Source of the DNA: JAUVXJ01 sp964433755
GTDB lineage: Bacteria; Chloroflexota; Anaerolineae; UBA7937; B3-Chlor
NCBI GenBank assembly: GCA_964433755.1
Contig: CAYSSR010000003.1
Span: 1 to 64,000, forward strand
Reading direction: 5' to 3'
DNA: 64,000 nucleotides
Part shown: in pieces, positions 25,895-34,275 of the stretch
Layout: every line of letters starts with the position of its first letter
Numbering within the stretch: position 1 is the stretch's first letter
Notes under the pieces: model-generated
The model's input: only the letters and a program-made list of their open reading frames with translations
Told to the model about the DNA's origin: nothing
Databases searched by the model: none
Translations under genes and position numbers: made by a program

Positions 25895-26524
25895 CTACTG
25901 CTCGGTGATGCCCCTCATCTCCTCGATCAGGCTCTCCACTCGGGCCCGATCCTCGGCCTCGGGGATCAGCTCCAGGTACATCTCCAGGTCCAAGATGGCC
26001 GCTTCGTAGTTGCCCAGCTTGTAGTTGATCACGCCCCGGTTAAAGTAGGTCAGGTCCAGACTATCGTCCAGTTCCAGAGCGCGGTCGTAGTCGGCCACAG
26101 CCTGTTCGAGGTCCCCCAGAGTGGCGTAGGCGTTCCCCCGGTTGTTGTACGCCCTGGCGTACTGGCTATCCAGCTCGATAGCGGAGGTGTAGTCAGTGAT
26201 GGCTAGCTCCATCTCCGCAACTACCTCCTCGGGGAGGAAAGGAACCGCCTCGGGCGGTTGGCCGGTCGAGTCAGTAGACAACTTCACCGCATAGTCGTAG
26301 TGCGTCCGCCCACGCAGGAAGAAGGTCTCGGCATCCTGAGGCTCCATCTCCAGCGCCACGCTGAGGTCATCGATGGCCTCTGGATACAGTTCCTCAACGA
26401 TGAAGGATTCTGCGCGCTGGACGTACTCCTCAGCGGTCTGCGGCTCAGCAGCCGGTGTGGGCACGGGGGTGCTACAGGCCACGGCGAATAGGGCCACCAC
26501 GAGTAGAAACGAGCTCCTCTTCAT
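25895..26524 (-). CDS. TPR-repeat lipoprotein
   Basis: 209 residues. A lipoprotein signal (hydrophobic LLVVALFAVACS, lipobox Cys near residue 17) is followed by a short Pro-rich linker and four or five tetratricopeptide repeats, the clearest being ARAYNNRGNAYATLGDLEQA and LTYFNRGVINYKLGNYEAA. Likely surface-anchored scaffold. GGAGG lies 10 nt before the ATG. It begins 5 bp after the stop of the hydrolase gene on the same strand, so the two are an operon. Confidence 0.85.
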   Translation of the reverse strand: MKRSSFLLVVALFAVACSTPVPTPAAEPQTAEEYVQRAESFIVEELYPEAIDDLSVALEMEPQDAETFFLRGRTHYDYAVKLSTDSTGQPPEAVPFLPEEVVAEMELAITDYTSAIELDSQYARAYNNRGNAYATLGDLEQAVADYDRALELDDSLDLTYFNRGVINYKLGNYEAAILDLEMYLELIPEAEDRARVESLIEEMRGITEQ

Positions 26525-26529
26525 ACTCT

Positions 26530-27477
26530 CTATGCCTCCGACGTCGCCAGGTACCGGTCGAAGAAGCCCAGCACCCGTTCTCGATACTGGTCCGGGTAGA
26601 CCTCGTCCACCCGGCGGTGCCCGGCCCCGGGCGCGATCCATAGTCCTTTCGGCTCCCCGGCCCGCTCGTATAGACGCTGCACCTCTTCCACCGAAACGTA
26701 CGGGTCGTTCACGCCGTGGATGAGGAACAAGGCGCGCGGCACGATGCGGTCCACCCATCGCAGAGGATCGCTCTCTTGCATGTCGCCTCCCACCCTTTTC
26801 CCCGCCAGCCAGAGGATGAAAGGTCCCAGAGCACGCACCAACCAAGCAGGCAGATGCCGCTCCTGCGCCCCCCGCGCCAACGCCTTCCTCAACTCCACGA
26901 ACGCCCCGTCCGCCACCACGGCCACGATGTCCTCACATTCAGCGGCGGTGGCGATGCCCACGACAGCGCCCAAGGAGAAGCCCATCACACCCACCGTAGA
27001 GATGTTCCGGCTCCTCAGGAAATCCAGAGCACCCCGCAGGTCCTTCCGTTCGTGGTAGCCGAAGGAGGTGTAGTGGCCCTCGGAGCGGCCGTGGCCGCGG
27101 AAGTCGAACATCAAACAGTTGTACCCAGCCTCTCTGAGCCAGGGCACATACTTCAGATCGGCGTCCTTGCTGCCGAAACGACCGTGGGCCAGGACGATGG
27201 TGCCCTTGCTTCCCGTCAACCAATCGTACTCCTCAAGAGAGGGCACATCGCCGCCTTCGGCGGGCATGAACCAGCCGTGTAGTCCCAGCCCGTCTGTGCT
27301 GGGGAAGAGGACCTCGGTGAAAGGCAGGCCATAGTCTTCCGGGCTGCTGGGCTGATCAGGCTCGGGGCACTTGATCAGCTCCGTGGACCACCGCCAGGCC
27401 ACCGCCGCCAGCGCCCACACCGCCAGAGAGACTGCCAGGGCCAGCATGATCAGCAGAGGTGCCATGGACTCCGCCAT
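26530..27477 (-). CDS. Alpha/beta hydrolase, N-terminally membrane anchored
   Basis: 315 residues. One N-terminal hydrophobic helix (~7-28), then an alpha/beta hydrolase fold: oxyanion region VLAHGRFGSK, MFDFRGHGRSEG, the nucleophile elbow GFSLG with Ser near residue 168, the acid in HGVNDPY, and the general-base His in GAGHRR. Resembles BAAT/YqkD-type hydrolases. Substrate unknown. Upstream of and coupled with the TPR lipoprotein gene. Confidence 0.85.
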   Translation of the reverse strand: MAESMAPLLIMLALAVSLAVWALAAVAWRWSTELIKCPEPDQPSSPEDYGLPFTEVLFPSTDGLGLHGWFMPAEGGDVPSLEEYDWLTGSKGTIVLAHGRFGSKDADLKYVPWLREAGYNCLMFDFRGHGRSEGHYTSFGYHERKDLRGALDFLRSRNISTVGVMGFSLGAVVGIATAAECEDIVAVVADGAFVELRKALARGAQERHLPAWLVRALGPFILWLAGKRVGGDMQESDPLRWVDRIVPRALFLIHGVNDPYVSVEEVQRLYERAGEPKGLWIAPGAGHRRVDEVYPDQYRERVLGFFDRYLATSEA

Positions 27478-27513
27478 CCTACATCGGTCCGACGGCCGCG
27501 CGGTCGTCTCGTA

Positions 27514-28173
27514 TCAGTTAGGGAACAAACGAGAAACCCTCCTCGCATACTCCTCGTACTCCTCACCGAAGTGGGCCGCCAACTCCCGGTCCTCCAGAAT
27601 AGAGAGCACCCACAGGGCCACTGTGAACAGCACCCAGTTGGCCTCCAGGGAATGGTGGTAGACGCCCAGGGCGAAGGTGGGGTACTCCGTGGGGTTGTAC
27701 AACAGCACGCCGAAGAAGGTCATGCCGATGACGGCCAGGAACTGCGGGTGACGGACCAGGGCGTAGGGCCCCCGTGTGGTCAGCCCATCGTCGAGACGCC
27801 GGTACAGGAACGACTGTCGCAGCCCCAGGACCACCACGGCCCAGCCGCCGAAGGCGGCGAACAGGACGATGGCCACCCAGCACAGGGCCTCGGTCCAGCT
27901 TCCGAAGGGCAGCCACCCCGCCGTGCCCACGGGAGACATCATGAATTCAGGGCCGGGGGAGTACAGCGCCACCCAACCTGCCGCGATAAGCAGGATGCCC
28001 AGGGGCCGGATCACCGCCGACAGAGAGTAGAAAGCAGATCCCCACCTGGCCGCCAGTTGGTGGGTGTACCGCGTAGCCCACAGACAGACCACCCCGCTCA
28101 GCCAGACCAGCGGAGCATACGAGTGCAGCGGCGCCAGTGCTCCAACGTACATGGGGAAGACGATGGGGAACAT
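27514..28173 (-). CDS. Isoprenylcysteine methyltransferase-like membrane protein
   Basis: 219 residues, about five hydrophobic helices. The C-terminal portion has the ICMT/PEMT-type SAM site: GPYALVRHPQFLAV (the R-H-P motif) followed by EDRELAAHFGEEYEEYARRV with the E-E-Y element. Such proteins methylate isoprenylcysteines, phospholipids or unknown small molecules at the membrane. Transcribed in the same direction as the hydrolase/TPR pair, 36 bp upstream of it. Confidence 0.8.
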   Translation of the reverse strand: MFPIVFPMYVGALAPLHSYAPLVWLSGVVCLWATRYTHQLAARWGSAFYSLSAVIRPLGILLIAAGWVALYSPGPEFMMSPVGTAGWLPFGSWTEALCWVAIVLFAAFGGWAVVVLGLRQSFLYRRLDDGLTTRGPYALVRHPQFLAVIGMTFFGVLLYNPTEYPTFALGVYHHSLEANWVLFTVALWVLSILEDRELAAHFGEEYEEYARRVSRLFPN

Positions 28174-28332
28174 GCTGCTTCGATACCTCCTCCCGCTGCG
28201 CGTTCTCCGGCTAAGGTTGGGCCTTCACGATGCCTGTTGGCGCTCGGCGCTCCGTCCGGGAGCCCTGCAAGCGCGAGCGGCCTCGCTCGCCATTATACGC
28301 TAGCCCCCCCTTCCACACAACGGCACAGGGCG

Positions 28333-28361
28333 TTGCATTGCAGAGCCAGCCAGGCTAGAAT
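28333..28361 (+). promoter_or_regulatory. Sigma70-type promoter for the C26 amidase gene
   Basis: TTGCAT (28333-28338), 17-bp spacer, TAGAAT (28356-28361). The downstream start codon is at 28380, so the transcript would have a very short leader of about 12 nt or be near-leaderless. Confidence 0.55.
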
Positions 28362-28379
28362 AGTATCTGGAGGCCAGAC

Positions 28380-29102
28380 ATGCCAGATCAGCGCCCCTTG
28401 ATCGGACTCACCTGCCGGTATCAGAGCGACGCCCAGCACCCCGTCCGTGACCAGGTAGGACAGTACGTCCCCTATCACCGCGCTCTTGTTGCCGCAGGAG
28501 CGCTCCCGGTGCTCCTGCCCATCGTCGAGGACCGCGCCACCCTATCCCAGTACCTCGACCGTCTGAGCGGGCTGGTCTTCACCGGCGGCCTGGACGTACC
28601 TCCCGACTCCTACGGGCTGCCCAAGCATCCCCGGACCGAGGAATGCCATCCCAGCCGATGGGCCAACGATAGGCTCCTGGCCGAGCTGGTCCTCGAACGA
28701 CCTATGCCCGTTCTGGCTATCTGTATGGGAGTTCAACTCCTCAACGTGGTCTACGGCGGAACCCTCGTCCAGCACCTCGAGACCGAGGTTCAGCACGCCC
28801 CCCAGGACCCAGGGAACGATAGCCTCCATCCCATCGTCTTGGAGAAGGACAGCCTGTTGTATCAGATCCTGGGGACCACTGAACTCGAGGTCAACTCGTC
28901 CCACCACCAGGCCGTGGCCAAGCTGGCACCTGGTTTGAGGGTCGTAGCCCGGGCTGCTGACGGGACCGTCGAGGCCGTGGAAATGACCGATCGAGCCTTC
29001 TTCCTGGGGGTACAATGGCACCCGGAGCGGATCTTCGAGCGCCCGGAGCAGCGGCGGTTGTTCGAGACCTTCGTCAACGCCTGCCAGTCGCGTTCGTGGT
29101 GA
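28380..29102 (+). CDS. Class I glutamine amidotransferase-like hydrolase (peptidase C26, PuuD-like)
   Basis: 240 residues. GLVFTGGLDVPP, then the nucleophile elbow AICMGVQLLNV with Cys near residue 119, and the His/Glu pair in GVQWHPER near 206-212 complete the Cys-His-Glu triad. Members hydrolyse gamma-glutamyl amides such as gamma-glutamyl-GABA. The typical nucleophile context is C-R-G; here it is C-M-G, a mild deviation. It is followed by a secreted FG-GAP-like protein. Confidence 0.88.
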   Translation: MPDQRPLIGLTCRYQSDAQHPVRDQVGQYVPYHRALVAAGALPVLLPIVEDRATLSQYLDRLSGLVFTGGLDVPPDSYGLPKHPRTEECHPSRWANDRLLAELVLERPMPVLAICMGVQLLNVVYGGTLVQHLETEVQHAPQDPGNDSLHPIVLEKDSLLYQILGTTELEVNSSHHQAVAKLAPGLRVVARAADGTVEAVEMTDRAFFLGVQWHPERIFERPEQRRLFETFVNACQSRSW

Positions 29103-29130
29103 GGAGTTCAGCCCTTCCCAACGCATTGAA

Positions 29131-29919
29131 GTGCGTACGACAAGCCAACTGATGAACCGGTCAAGCATCGCCTTGGTCCTCTTCCTGCTCCTTCTGCCAC
29201 CGGCCCTGCTGGAGAACCGCCAGTCTGGCGGCACCCCGCTGTACGCTGTGCAGGAGTCAGACTGGGTAGCCTTCTCGTATCAAGGCGAAACGGATTGGTC
29301 AGGTCCTGTTCCGATCGACCAAGCAGCGGTCACGGATTTCTACGGAGAGAGCAGTTTGCCGATTGCGCTGGCCGAGGCTGACGCTCTGGTGACCTTGCAG
29401 CATGGCGTGGTCCAGGTCTCCCGTGGAAGCGATCTCTTGTGGAGCAGCGATCCCTCCTGGGACGTGCGCCGCGCCATTGCTGCAGACCTGGACAACGATG
29501 GTTTGCAGGAGGTGGCCCTCGTACTGTGGAAACCGTTTTCTCGAGAGCCCGACGTTGTCTACGACACATTTGGATTCTTGTCGCCGTGGGAGGAGGGTAG
29601 CCTCCGCAATCAGCTCTTTCTCTACGGCTGGCGAGATGGTGCATGGAAGCCGTTGTGGTGCAGTTCCCCCCTTGCCGATCCCATCGGCGAGCTGGCCGTG
29701 GGAGACGTGGACGCCGACGGAAGAAACGAACTGGTGGTGCTCGAAGGAAGCTACCCCGACACACCTGACCGGGCCATAGACCACGTCGCAGTGTGGCGAT
29801 GGAACGGGTGGGGCTTCACCCTTCGATGGCGTGGCACTGGCGGCTCCTACGAACACCTGATCCTGCAAGACGTCACCGGCGACGGCATGGTGGAGATCCT
29901 GTTACAAGAGCGAAGCTAA
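29131..29919 (+). CDS. Secreted FG-GAP/VCBS-like repeat protein
   Basis: About 255-262 residues. Signal-anchor hydrophobic stretch SSIALVLFLLLLPPALL at the N-terminus; the start is GTG 29131 or ATG 29152. Two or three calcium-binding-type beta-propeller motifs are visible: ADLDNDGLQEVALV, GDVDADGRNELVVL and QDVTGDGMVEILL, each D-x-D-x-DG. Probably extracellular. Downstream DUF3160 lipoprotein gene starts 22 bp later, same strand. Confidence 0.8.
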   Translation: MRTTSQLMNRSSIALVLFLLLLPPALLENRQSGGTPLYAVQESDWVAFSYQGETDWSGPVPIDQAAVTDFYGESSLPIALAEADALVTLQHGVVQVSRGSDLLWSSDPSWDVRRAIAADLDNDGLQEVALVLWKPFSREPDVVYDTFGFLSPWEEGSLRNQLFLYGWRDGAWKPLWCSSPLADPIGELAVGDVDADGRNELVVLEGSYPDTPDRAIDHVAVWRWNGWGFTLRWRGTGGSYEHLILQDVTGDGMVEILLQERS

Positions 29920-29941
29920 GTAGGGAAAGGAGCCCGGAGAG

Positions 29942-32224
29942 ATGACTCGCTATCGCCGCCGACGACTGGTGTCTTGCTGTTTCGCCTGGACCATGATCCT
30001 CAGTGTCCTGGTCAGCGCGTGCGCAGCCCCCAGCCCCGAGCCCACCGAGCCCGCGCCTACGACTGAGCCGGAGCCCAGTCCCATCGTCGAGCCGACCGCA
30101 CGGCCCACGGACACCCCGGCGCCATCGGCCACACCCGAGCCAACCGTGGAGCCCACCCCCACTCCAACGGAGGAGCCTGAGACGGGCCTCGGTTATTTGG
30201 CCAGCCCCATCTCCGTCTCGCAGGCCGGCTTCGCCAGCTACGAGCCGGTGCAGGTAACGATACCGCCTGCCTACGCTGGCTACTCGCTGCCGGTGGACCT
30301 GAGCAGTGTTGTCGTCGATGGAGGGTTCGTGTTCTCCGACGCTCAGCGCCAGTTGCTGAGCGCCAATGGGTTCGTGGTCGCCCCCGCAGAGTATAGAGAG
30401 TTTTGCCATCTATACGAAGAAGCGCGCTACGCTGAAGAGCCCATCTTCATCACCACCGACTCCGTCTACCACGTCTACCACCTGCTCTTCGACCAGGTGT
30501 TGCGCACCCTGGAAGAGGAACGCTTCTTCGCAGATCTGGAGAAGCTAACCGCCGGGATGCTTTGGGCGGCTCAAGCTCAGTACGACACACTGGCCGGGAC
30601 TTCCCTGGAAGAAGACGCTCTGCGCAACGTGGCTTACTTCGCGGTGCCCCAGGCACTTCTCCAGCCCGCTTCTGACGTGCCGGAGGCGGTGCGCGCCACG
30701 GTAGACGAGGAACTGGCCCTCATCGAGGCCCACGAAGGTTTCGAGACCTCCCCCATCCTGGGCTACGCCGAGGACTACAGCCAGTACGTGCCTCGCGGCC
30801 ACTACGCCAAGACCGAGGCCAGGCAACGCTATTTCAAGGCCATGATGTGGTACGGGCGTATCAACTTCCGGCTGAAGGAGACGAGCGAGACGCTCTCCGC
30901 GCTGCTCATGGCTCAGGCGCTCGCCAACACCGAGATCGAGGGCGAGCCGGCAGTAGAGATCTGGGAGCGCATATACGAGCCAACCTCGTTCCTGGTGGGC
31001 GTCAGCGACGATCTGGACATCTACGACTACCATCCTCTGATCGAAGAGGTCTATGGCTCTCTCGGCAACGACCCCACTATCTTCGCCGACGAAGAGAAAC
31101 TGGAACTGTTCGTGGATGCCGCGAAGGAGCTACCACCGCCCCAGATCAACTCCATGTGGGTCTGGATCTGGGAGGACCGCGACGAGGCCACCCAAGGCTT
31201 CCGCTTCATGGGCCAGCGCTTCGTCATCGACGCCTACATCTTCCAGGAGATGATCTTCCGCAGCGTGGGTACGCTGGCCGACCCTCGCATGCTGCCCAAG
31301 GGATTGGACATCTTCTCCGCTATGGGCTCCGAGGAGGCGTATTCTATCCTCCAGGAGATGGATGAGACCCACTATCTCAACTTCGACGCGCAAATGAACA
31401 AGCTGAAGGGTGAGATCTCCGCCCTGGAGCTCGATAGCTGGACCCAGAACCTGTACTGGGCCTGGATGTACAGCTTCCAGCCCCTCACAGAGGTCAAAGG
31501 CGAATCGTACCCGGCCTTCATGCGTAATCAGGCCTGGGTGCGCAAGGACCTGCACACCGCATTGGGGAGCTGGACCGAGCTCAAGCACGACACCATCCTC
31601 TATGCTAAACAGGCCTATGCCGAACTGGGGGGAGTCTTCGAAGAGCCAGAGGTCAAAGGCTACGTGGAGCCTAACCCCGAGGCCTTCGCCCGCTTGACTG
31701 CCCTGACCAAAATGACCATCGGCGGGCTGGAGTCTCGCGGCCTGCTGGACGACAGCGAGGCCATGTGGCAGAGCAAAGACAACCTGCTACGGCTGGAGCT
31801 GCTCCTGACCCACCTGACCAGCATCGCCGAGAAGCAGTTGGCTGGCACGCCTCTGACTCAGGACGAGCAGGACGTGATCCTCTACTACGGCGGCCTCCTG
31901 GAAGGGCTGACCATCGCCGCTGCCGACAAGGACGAAGTGGAAGGCCGGGCCTACCTGGAGGACGAGGAGGCTGCTGTCGTCGCCGATGTAGCCACCGATC
32001 CCATGGGTGCCGTCCTGGAGGAGGCCGTGGGACGCGTCTTCGAGATCTACGTGGTGGTCGAAATCGAGGGGCAGTTGGTCTTGACCAAAGGCGGCGTCTT
32101 CTCCTACTACGAGTTCCCCTGGCCGATGAGCGACCGTCTCACCGATGAGGCCTGGCGGGAGATGCTGGAAACGAACCAGATTCCCGAGCGACCATACTGG
32201 ACCGGGAGCTTCATGGCTGAGTAG
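29942..32224 (+). CDS. DUF3160-domain lipoprotein
   Basis: 760 residues. Lipoprotein signal with lipobox Cys near residue 27 (LSVLVSAC), then a ~50-residue Pro/Thr/Glu linker, then the DUF3160 domain beginning near residue 100. The domain contains the family's PIFITTDSVYHVYHLLFDQ stretch near 175-195, and a long helical region with RFVIDAYIFQEM and YPAFMRNQAWVRKDL. Function of DUF3160 is not known to me. It is probably cell-surface, co-transcribed with the FG-GAP protein gene. Confidence 0.85.
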   Translation: MTRYRRRRLVSCCFAWTMILSVLVSACAAPSPEPTEPAPTTEPEPSPIVEPTARPTDTPAPSATPEPTVEPTPTPTEEPETGLGYLASPISVSQAGFASYEPVQVTIPPAYAGYSLPVDLSSVVVDGGFVFSDAQRQLLSANGFVVAPAEYREFCHLYEEARYAEEPIFITTDSVYHVYHLLFDQVLRTLEEERFFADLEKLTAGMLWAAQAQYDTLAGTSLEEDALRNVAYFAVPQALLQPASDVPEAVRATVDEELALIEAHEGFETSPILGYAEDYSQYVPRGHYAKTEARQRYFKAMMWYGRINFRLKETSETLSALLMAQALANTEIEGEPAVEIWERIYEPTSFLVGVSDDLDIYDYHPLIEEVYGSLGNDPTIFADEEKLELFVDAAKELPPPQINSMWVWIWEDRDEATQGFRFMGQRFVIDAYIFQEMIFRSVGTLADPRMLPKGLDIFSAMGSEEAYSILQEMDETHYLNFDAQMNKLKGEISALELDSWTQNLYWAWMYSFQPLTEVKGESYPAFMRNQAWVRKDLHTALGSWTELKHDTILYAKQAYAELGGVFEEPEVKGYVEPNPEAFARLTALTKMTIGGLESRGLLDDSEAMWQSKDNLLRLELLLTHLTSIAEKQLAGTPLTQDEQDVILYYGGLLEGLTIAAADKDEVEGRAYLEDEEAAVVADVATDPMGAVLEEAVGRVFEIYVVVEIEGQLVLTKGGVFSYYEFPWPMSDRLTDEAWREMLETNQIPERPYWTGSFMAE

Positions 32225-32258
32225 GCCAGGGATGGAAGACTCCGAAGGAGGAGGAAGG

Positions 32259-32969
32259 ATGAAAGAGCGGGAGTTGGTGGAGTACCAGACCATGATCCGG
32301 GACCTGCCCGAGAGCGAACGGCCTCGCGAGAGGCTCCAGTTCTACGGTCCCGGTTCTCTCTCCACCTCCGAACTGCTAGCCATCATCCTTCGCACAGGGA
32401 CGAGGTCCGAGAGCGTGATCAACCTGGGCAGCCGTCTCCTGGCGCAATTCGGCGGCCTGGCGGGGATCGCCAGGGCCAGCTTCGCCGATCTGTGCGACGT
32501 TCACGGCTTAGGCCAGGCCAAGGCTGCCCAGCTTCAGGCCGCGCTAGAGCTGGGCAAACGGCTGATGGTAGCCTCGCCCGACGAGCGTCCCCAGGTCAAG
32601 TCACCAGCGGACGTGGCCAACCTCCTGCTGCTGGAGATGGGCTTTCTGGAGCAGGAACACCTCAGAGTCGTACTTCTGGACACCAAGAACCGTGTCCTGG
32701 GCATCCCCACCATCTACGTCGGCAGCCTGAACGCCTCCGTGATGCGGGTGGGGGAACTGTTCCGCGAGGCCATCAGAGCCAACTGCGCGGCCGTGATCGT
32801 GGTCCACAACCACCCCTCGGGCGACCCCACCCCCTCTCCGGAGGACGTGAGCATCACCCGGCAGATCGTGGAGGCGGGGAAGCTTCTTGACGTGGACGTG
32901 TTGGACCACCTGATCATCGGCCAGCAGAGGTACGTGAGCCTGAAGGAACGAGGGATGGGATTCGATTAG
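32259..32969 (+). CDS. radC: RadC-family JAB/MPN protein
   Basis: 236 residues. N-terminal HhH-like region (YGPGSLSTSELLAIIL ... VHGLGQAKAAQL) and a C-terminal JAMM domain with the metal motif HNHPSGDPTPSPED. Despite the name, RadC has no demonstrated repair role; JAMM metalloproteases or nucleases are relatives. AAGGAGGAGGAAGG precedes the ATG at 32259. The preceding DUF3160 gene ends 34 bp upstream. Confidence 0.93.
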   Translation: MKERELVEYQTMIRDLPESERPRERLQFYGPGSLSTSELLAIILRTGTRSESVINLGSRLLAQFGGLAGIARASFADLCDVHGLGQAKAAQLQAALELGKRLMVASPDERPQVKSPADVANLLLLEMGFLEQEHLRVVLLDTKNRVLGIPTIYVGSLNASVMRVGELFREAIRANCAAVIVVHNHPSGDPTPSPEDVSITRQIVEAGKLLDVDVLDHLIIGQQRYVSLKERGMGFD

Positions 32970-33213
32970 ATCGACACGCCAGTCTGCACTGCGGACGCCC
33001 TGTGGTGTCTGCAGCACTACCGACTTCACGGCACAACGAACGCCAACGCATCTGGCAGAGGTCGGCATCATGACTGCGCATTGCCCTCCGCCGATGGCCG
33101 GTGACACATCGGCACTGCCCAGTTGGTACATTTGGTGTAGAGGGTCTCGATGTGAAGGATCTGCGTCTAGTTCGACAGAGCCACCGGCATGCTCGCACCG
33201 GTGATCATGCATA

Positions 33214-33242
33214 TTGACGCCAACGAGGCGATGTGCTATAAT
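33214..33242 (+). promoter_or_regulatory. Near-consensus sigma70 promoter of the SIR2-STAND cassette
   Basis: TTGACG (33214-33219), 17-bp spacer, perfect TATAAT (33237-33242). The SIR2 gene starts at 33358, giving a leader of roughly 110 nt. One of the best promoter matches in the window. The rest of the 32970-33357 gap shows nothing else. Confidence 0.8.
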
Positions 33243-33357
33243 CCACTGGCCTTGCGCAAGCCTCTGCTCAGCAAGTGGCCGCCAGAGGTAGCGGTAGCCA
33301 CCCTCCACAACTACGTCCATGCAGGCGAGCGCCCAATAGTCGGTACGAGAGGTACCA

Positions 33358-34275
33358 ATGGCGGATTCCCTGACAAAGGACGACTGGACGGAACTTCTGA
33401 AGAGGATTGACGACGGCAGGTGTACCCCATTCCTGGGCGCCGGAGCTTGCCACGGCATCCTTCCTCTGGGACCGGATATAGCCAGCGATTGGGCCAAGAA
33501 GTACGACTGCCCAATGCCCGACCACAGGGACGATCTCGCCAGAGTAGCCCAATTCATGGCAGTCAATCGCAAGGATGAGATGTCCCCAAAGGAGGAGTTG
33601 TGTGCCCTTCTGAAAGACTGCGACCCACCCAACTTCGGCGAGGCAGATGAGCCGCATGCAGTGCTCGCCAACCTTCCACTGCCAGTCTACGTCACCACGA
33701 ACTATGATGACTTCATGGCCCGGGCGCTGGAACGCCAGAACAAGGAGCCCGTACAAGAGGTTTGCCTCTGGAATTCGTATGTGGAGAAACTGGTGGAGTC
33801 ACAGCAACTCTCCCGGCTGGTTGATGGAGGAGGATTCGAGCCTAGTGTTGCGAACCCAGTTGTGTATCACCTACACGGGCACCTTGGTATCCCGGAGTCC
33901 ATGGTCCTGACCGAAACGGACTACGTGAGCTTCTTGGTGGCATGGTCCAAGCGAGAGAACATGATCCCGCCGCGGATACAGCGGGCCTTCAGCGGAGCTT
34001 CTCTTCTCTTCGTTGGATACAGCTTGGCGGACTGGAGCTTCCGTGTTCTCATGCAAGCGTTGGTATCATCGTTGGAGGCCGGCCTGCGCCGCGTCAGCGT
34101 GGCCGTGCAACTCGTCCCCGACGAGGTTCCAGAAGGCAAGCAGCAAAGTGCACAGGATTACCTAATACGTTACTTCGAATCTGTGTTCAAGGTCAGCGTG
34201 TACTGGGGAACGGCGAGGCAGTTCGCCACTGACCTAGCGAAACGGTGGAGTGCATTCCGGAACGATGGGCACTAA
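33358..34275 (+). CDS. SIR2-like NAD+-binding effector protein
   Basis: 305 residues of the SIR2_2-like family. The NAD-binding motifs are visible in order: CTPFLGAGAC near residues 22-31, VYVTTNYDDFMARAL near 116-130, the catalytic-type His in VYHLHGHLG near 165, TETDYVSFL near 185 and LLFVGYSLADWSFRVL near 217-232. Stand-alone SIR2-like domains in bacteria typically act as NAD+-depleting effectors in anti-phage systems (family knowledge). Its 3' end overlaps the start of the STAND/WD40 gene by 11 bp, so the pair is translationally coupled: a sensor-activated NADase pair is the natural reading (inference). Confidence 0.88.
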   Translation: MADSLTKDDWTELLKRIDDGRCTPFLGAGACHGILPLGPDIASDWAKKYDCPMPDHRDDLARVAQFMAVNRKDEMSPKEELCALLKDCDPPNFGEADEPHAVLANLPLPVYVTTNYDDFMARALERQNKEPVQEVCLWNSYVEKLVESQQLSRLVDGGGFEPSVANPVVYHLHGHLGIPESMVLTETDYVSFLVAWSKRENMIPPRIQRAFSGASLLFVGYSLADWSFRVLMQALVSSLEAGLRRVSVAVQLVPDEVPEGKQQSAQDYLIRYFESVFKVSVYWGTARQFATDLAKRWSAFRNDGH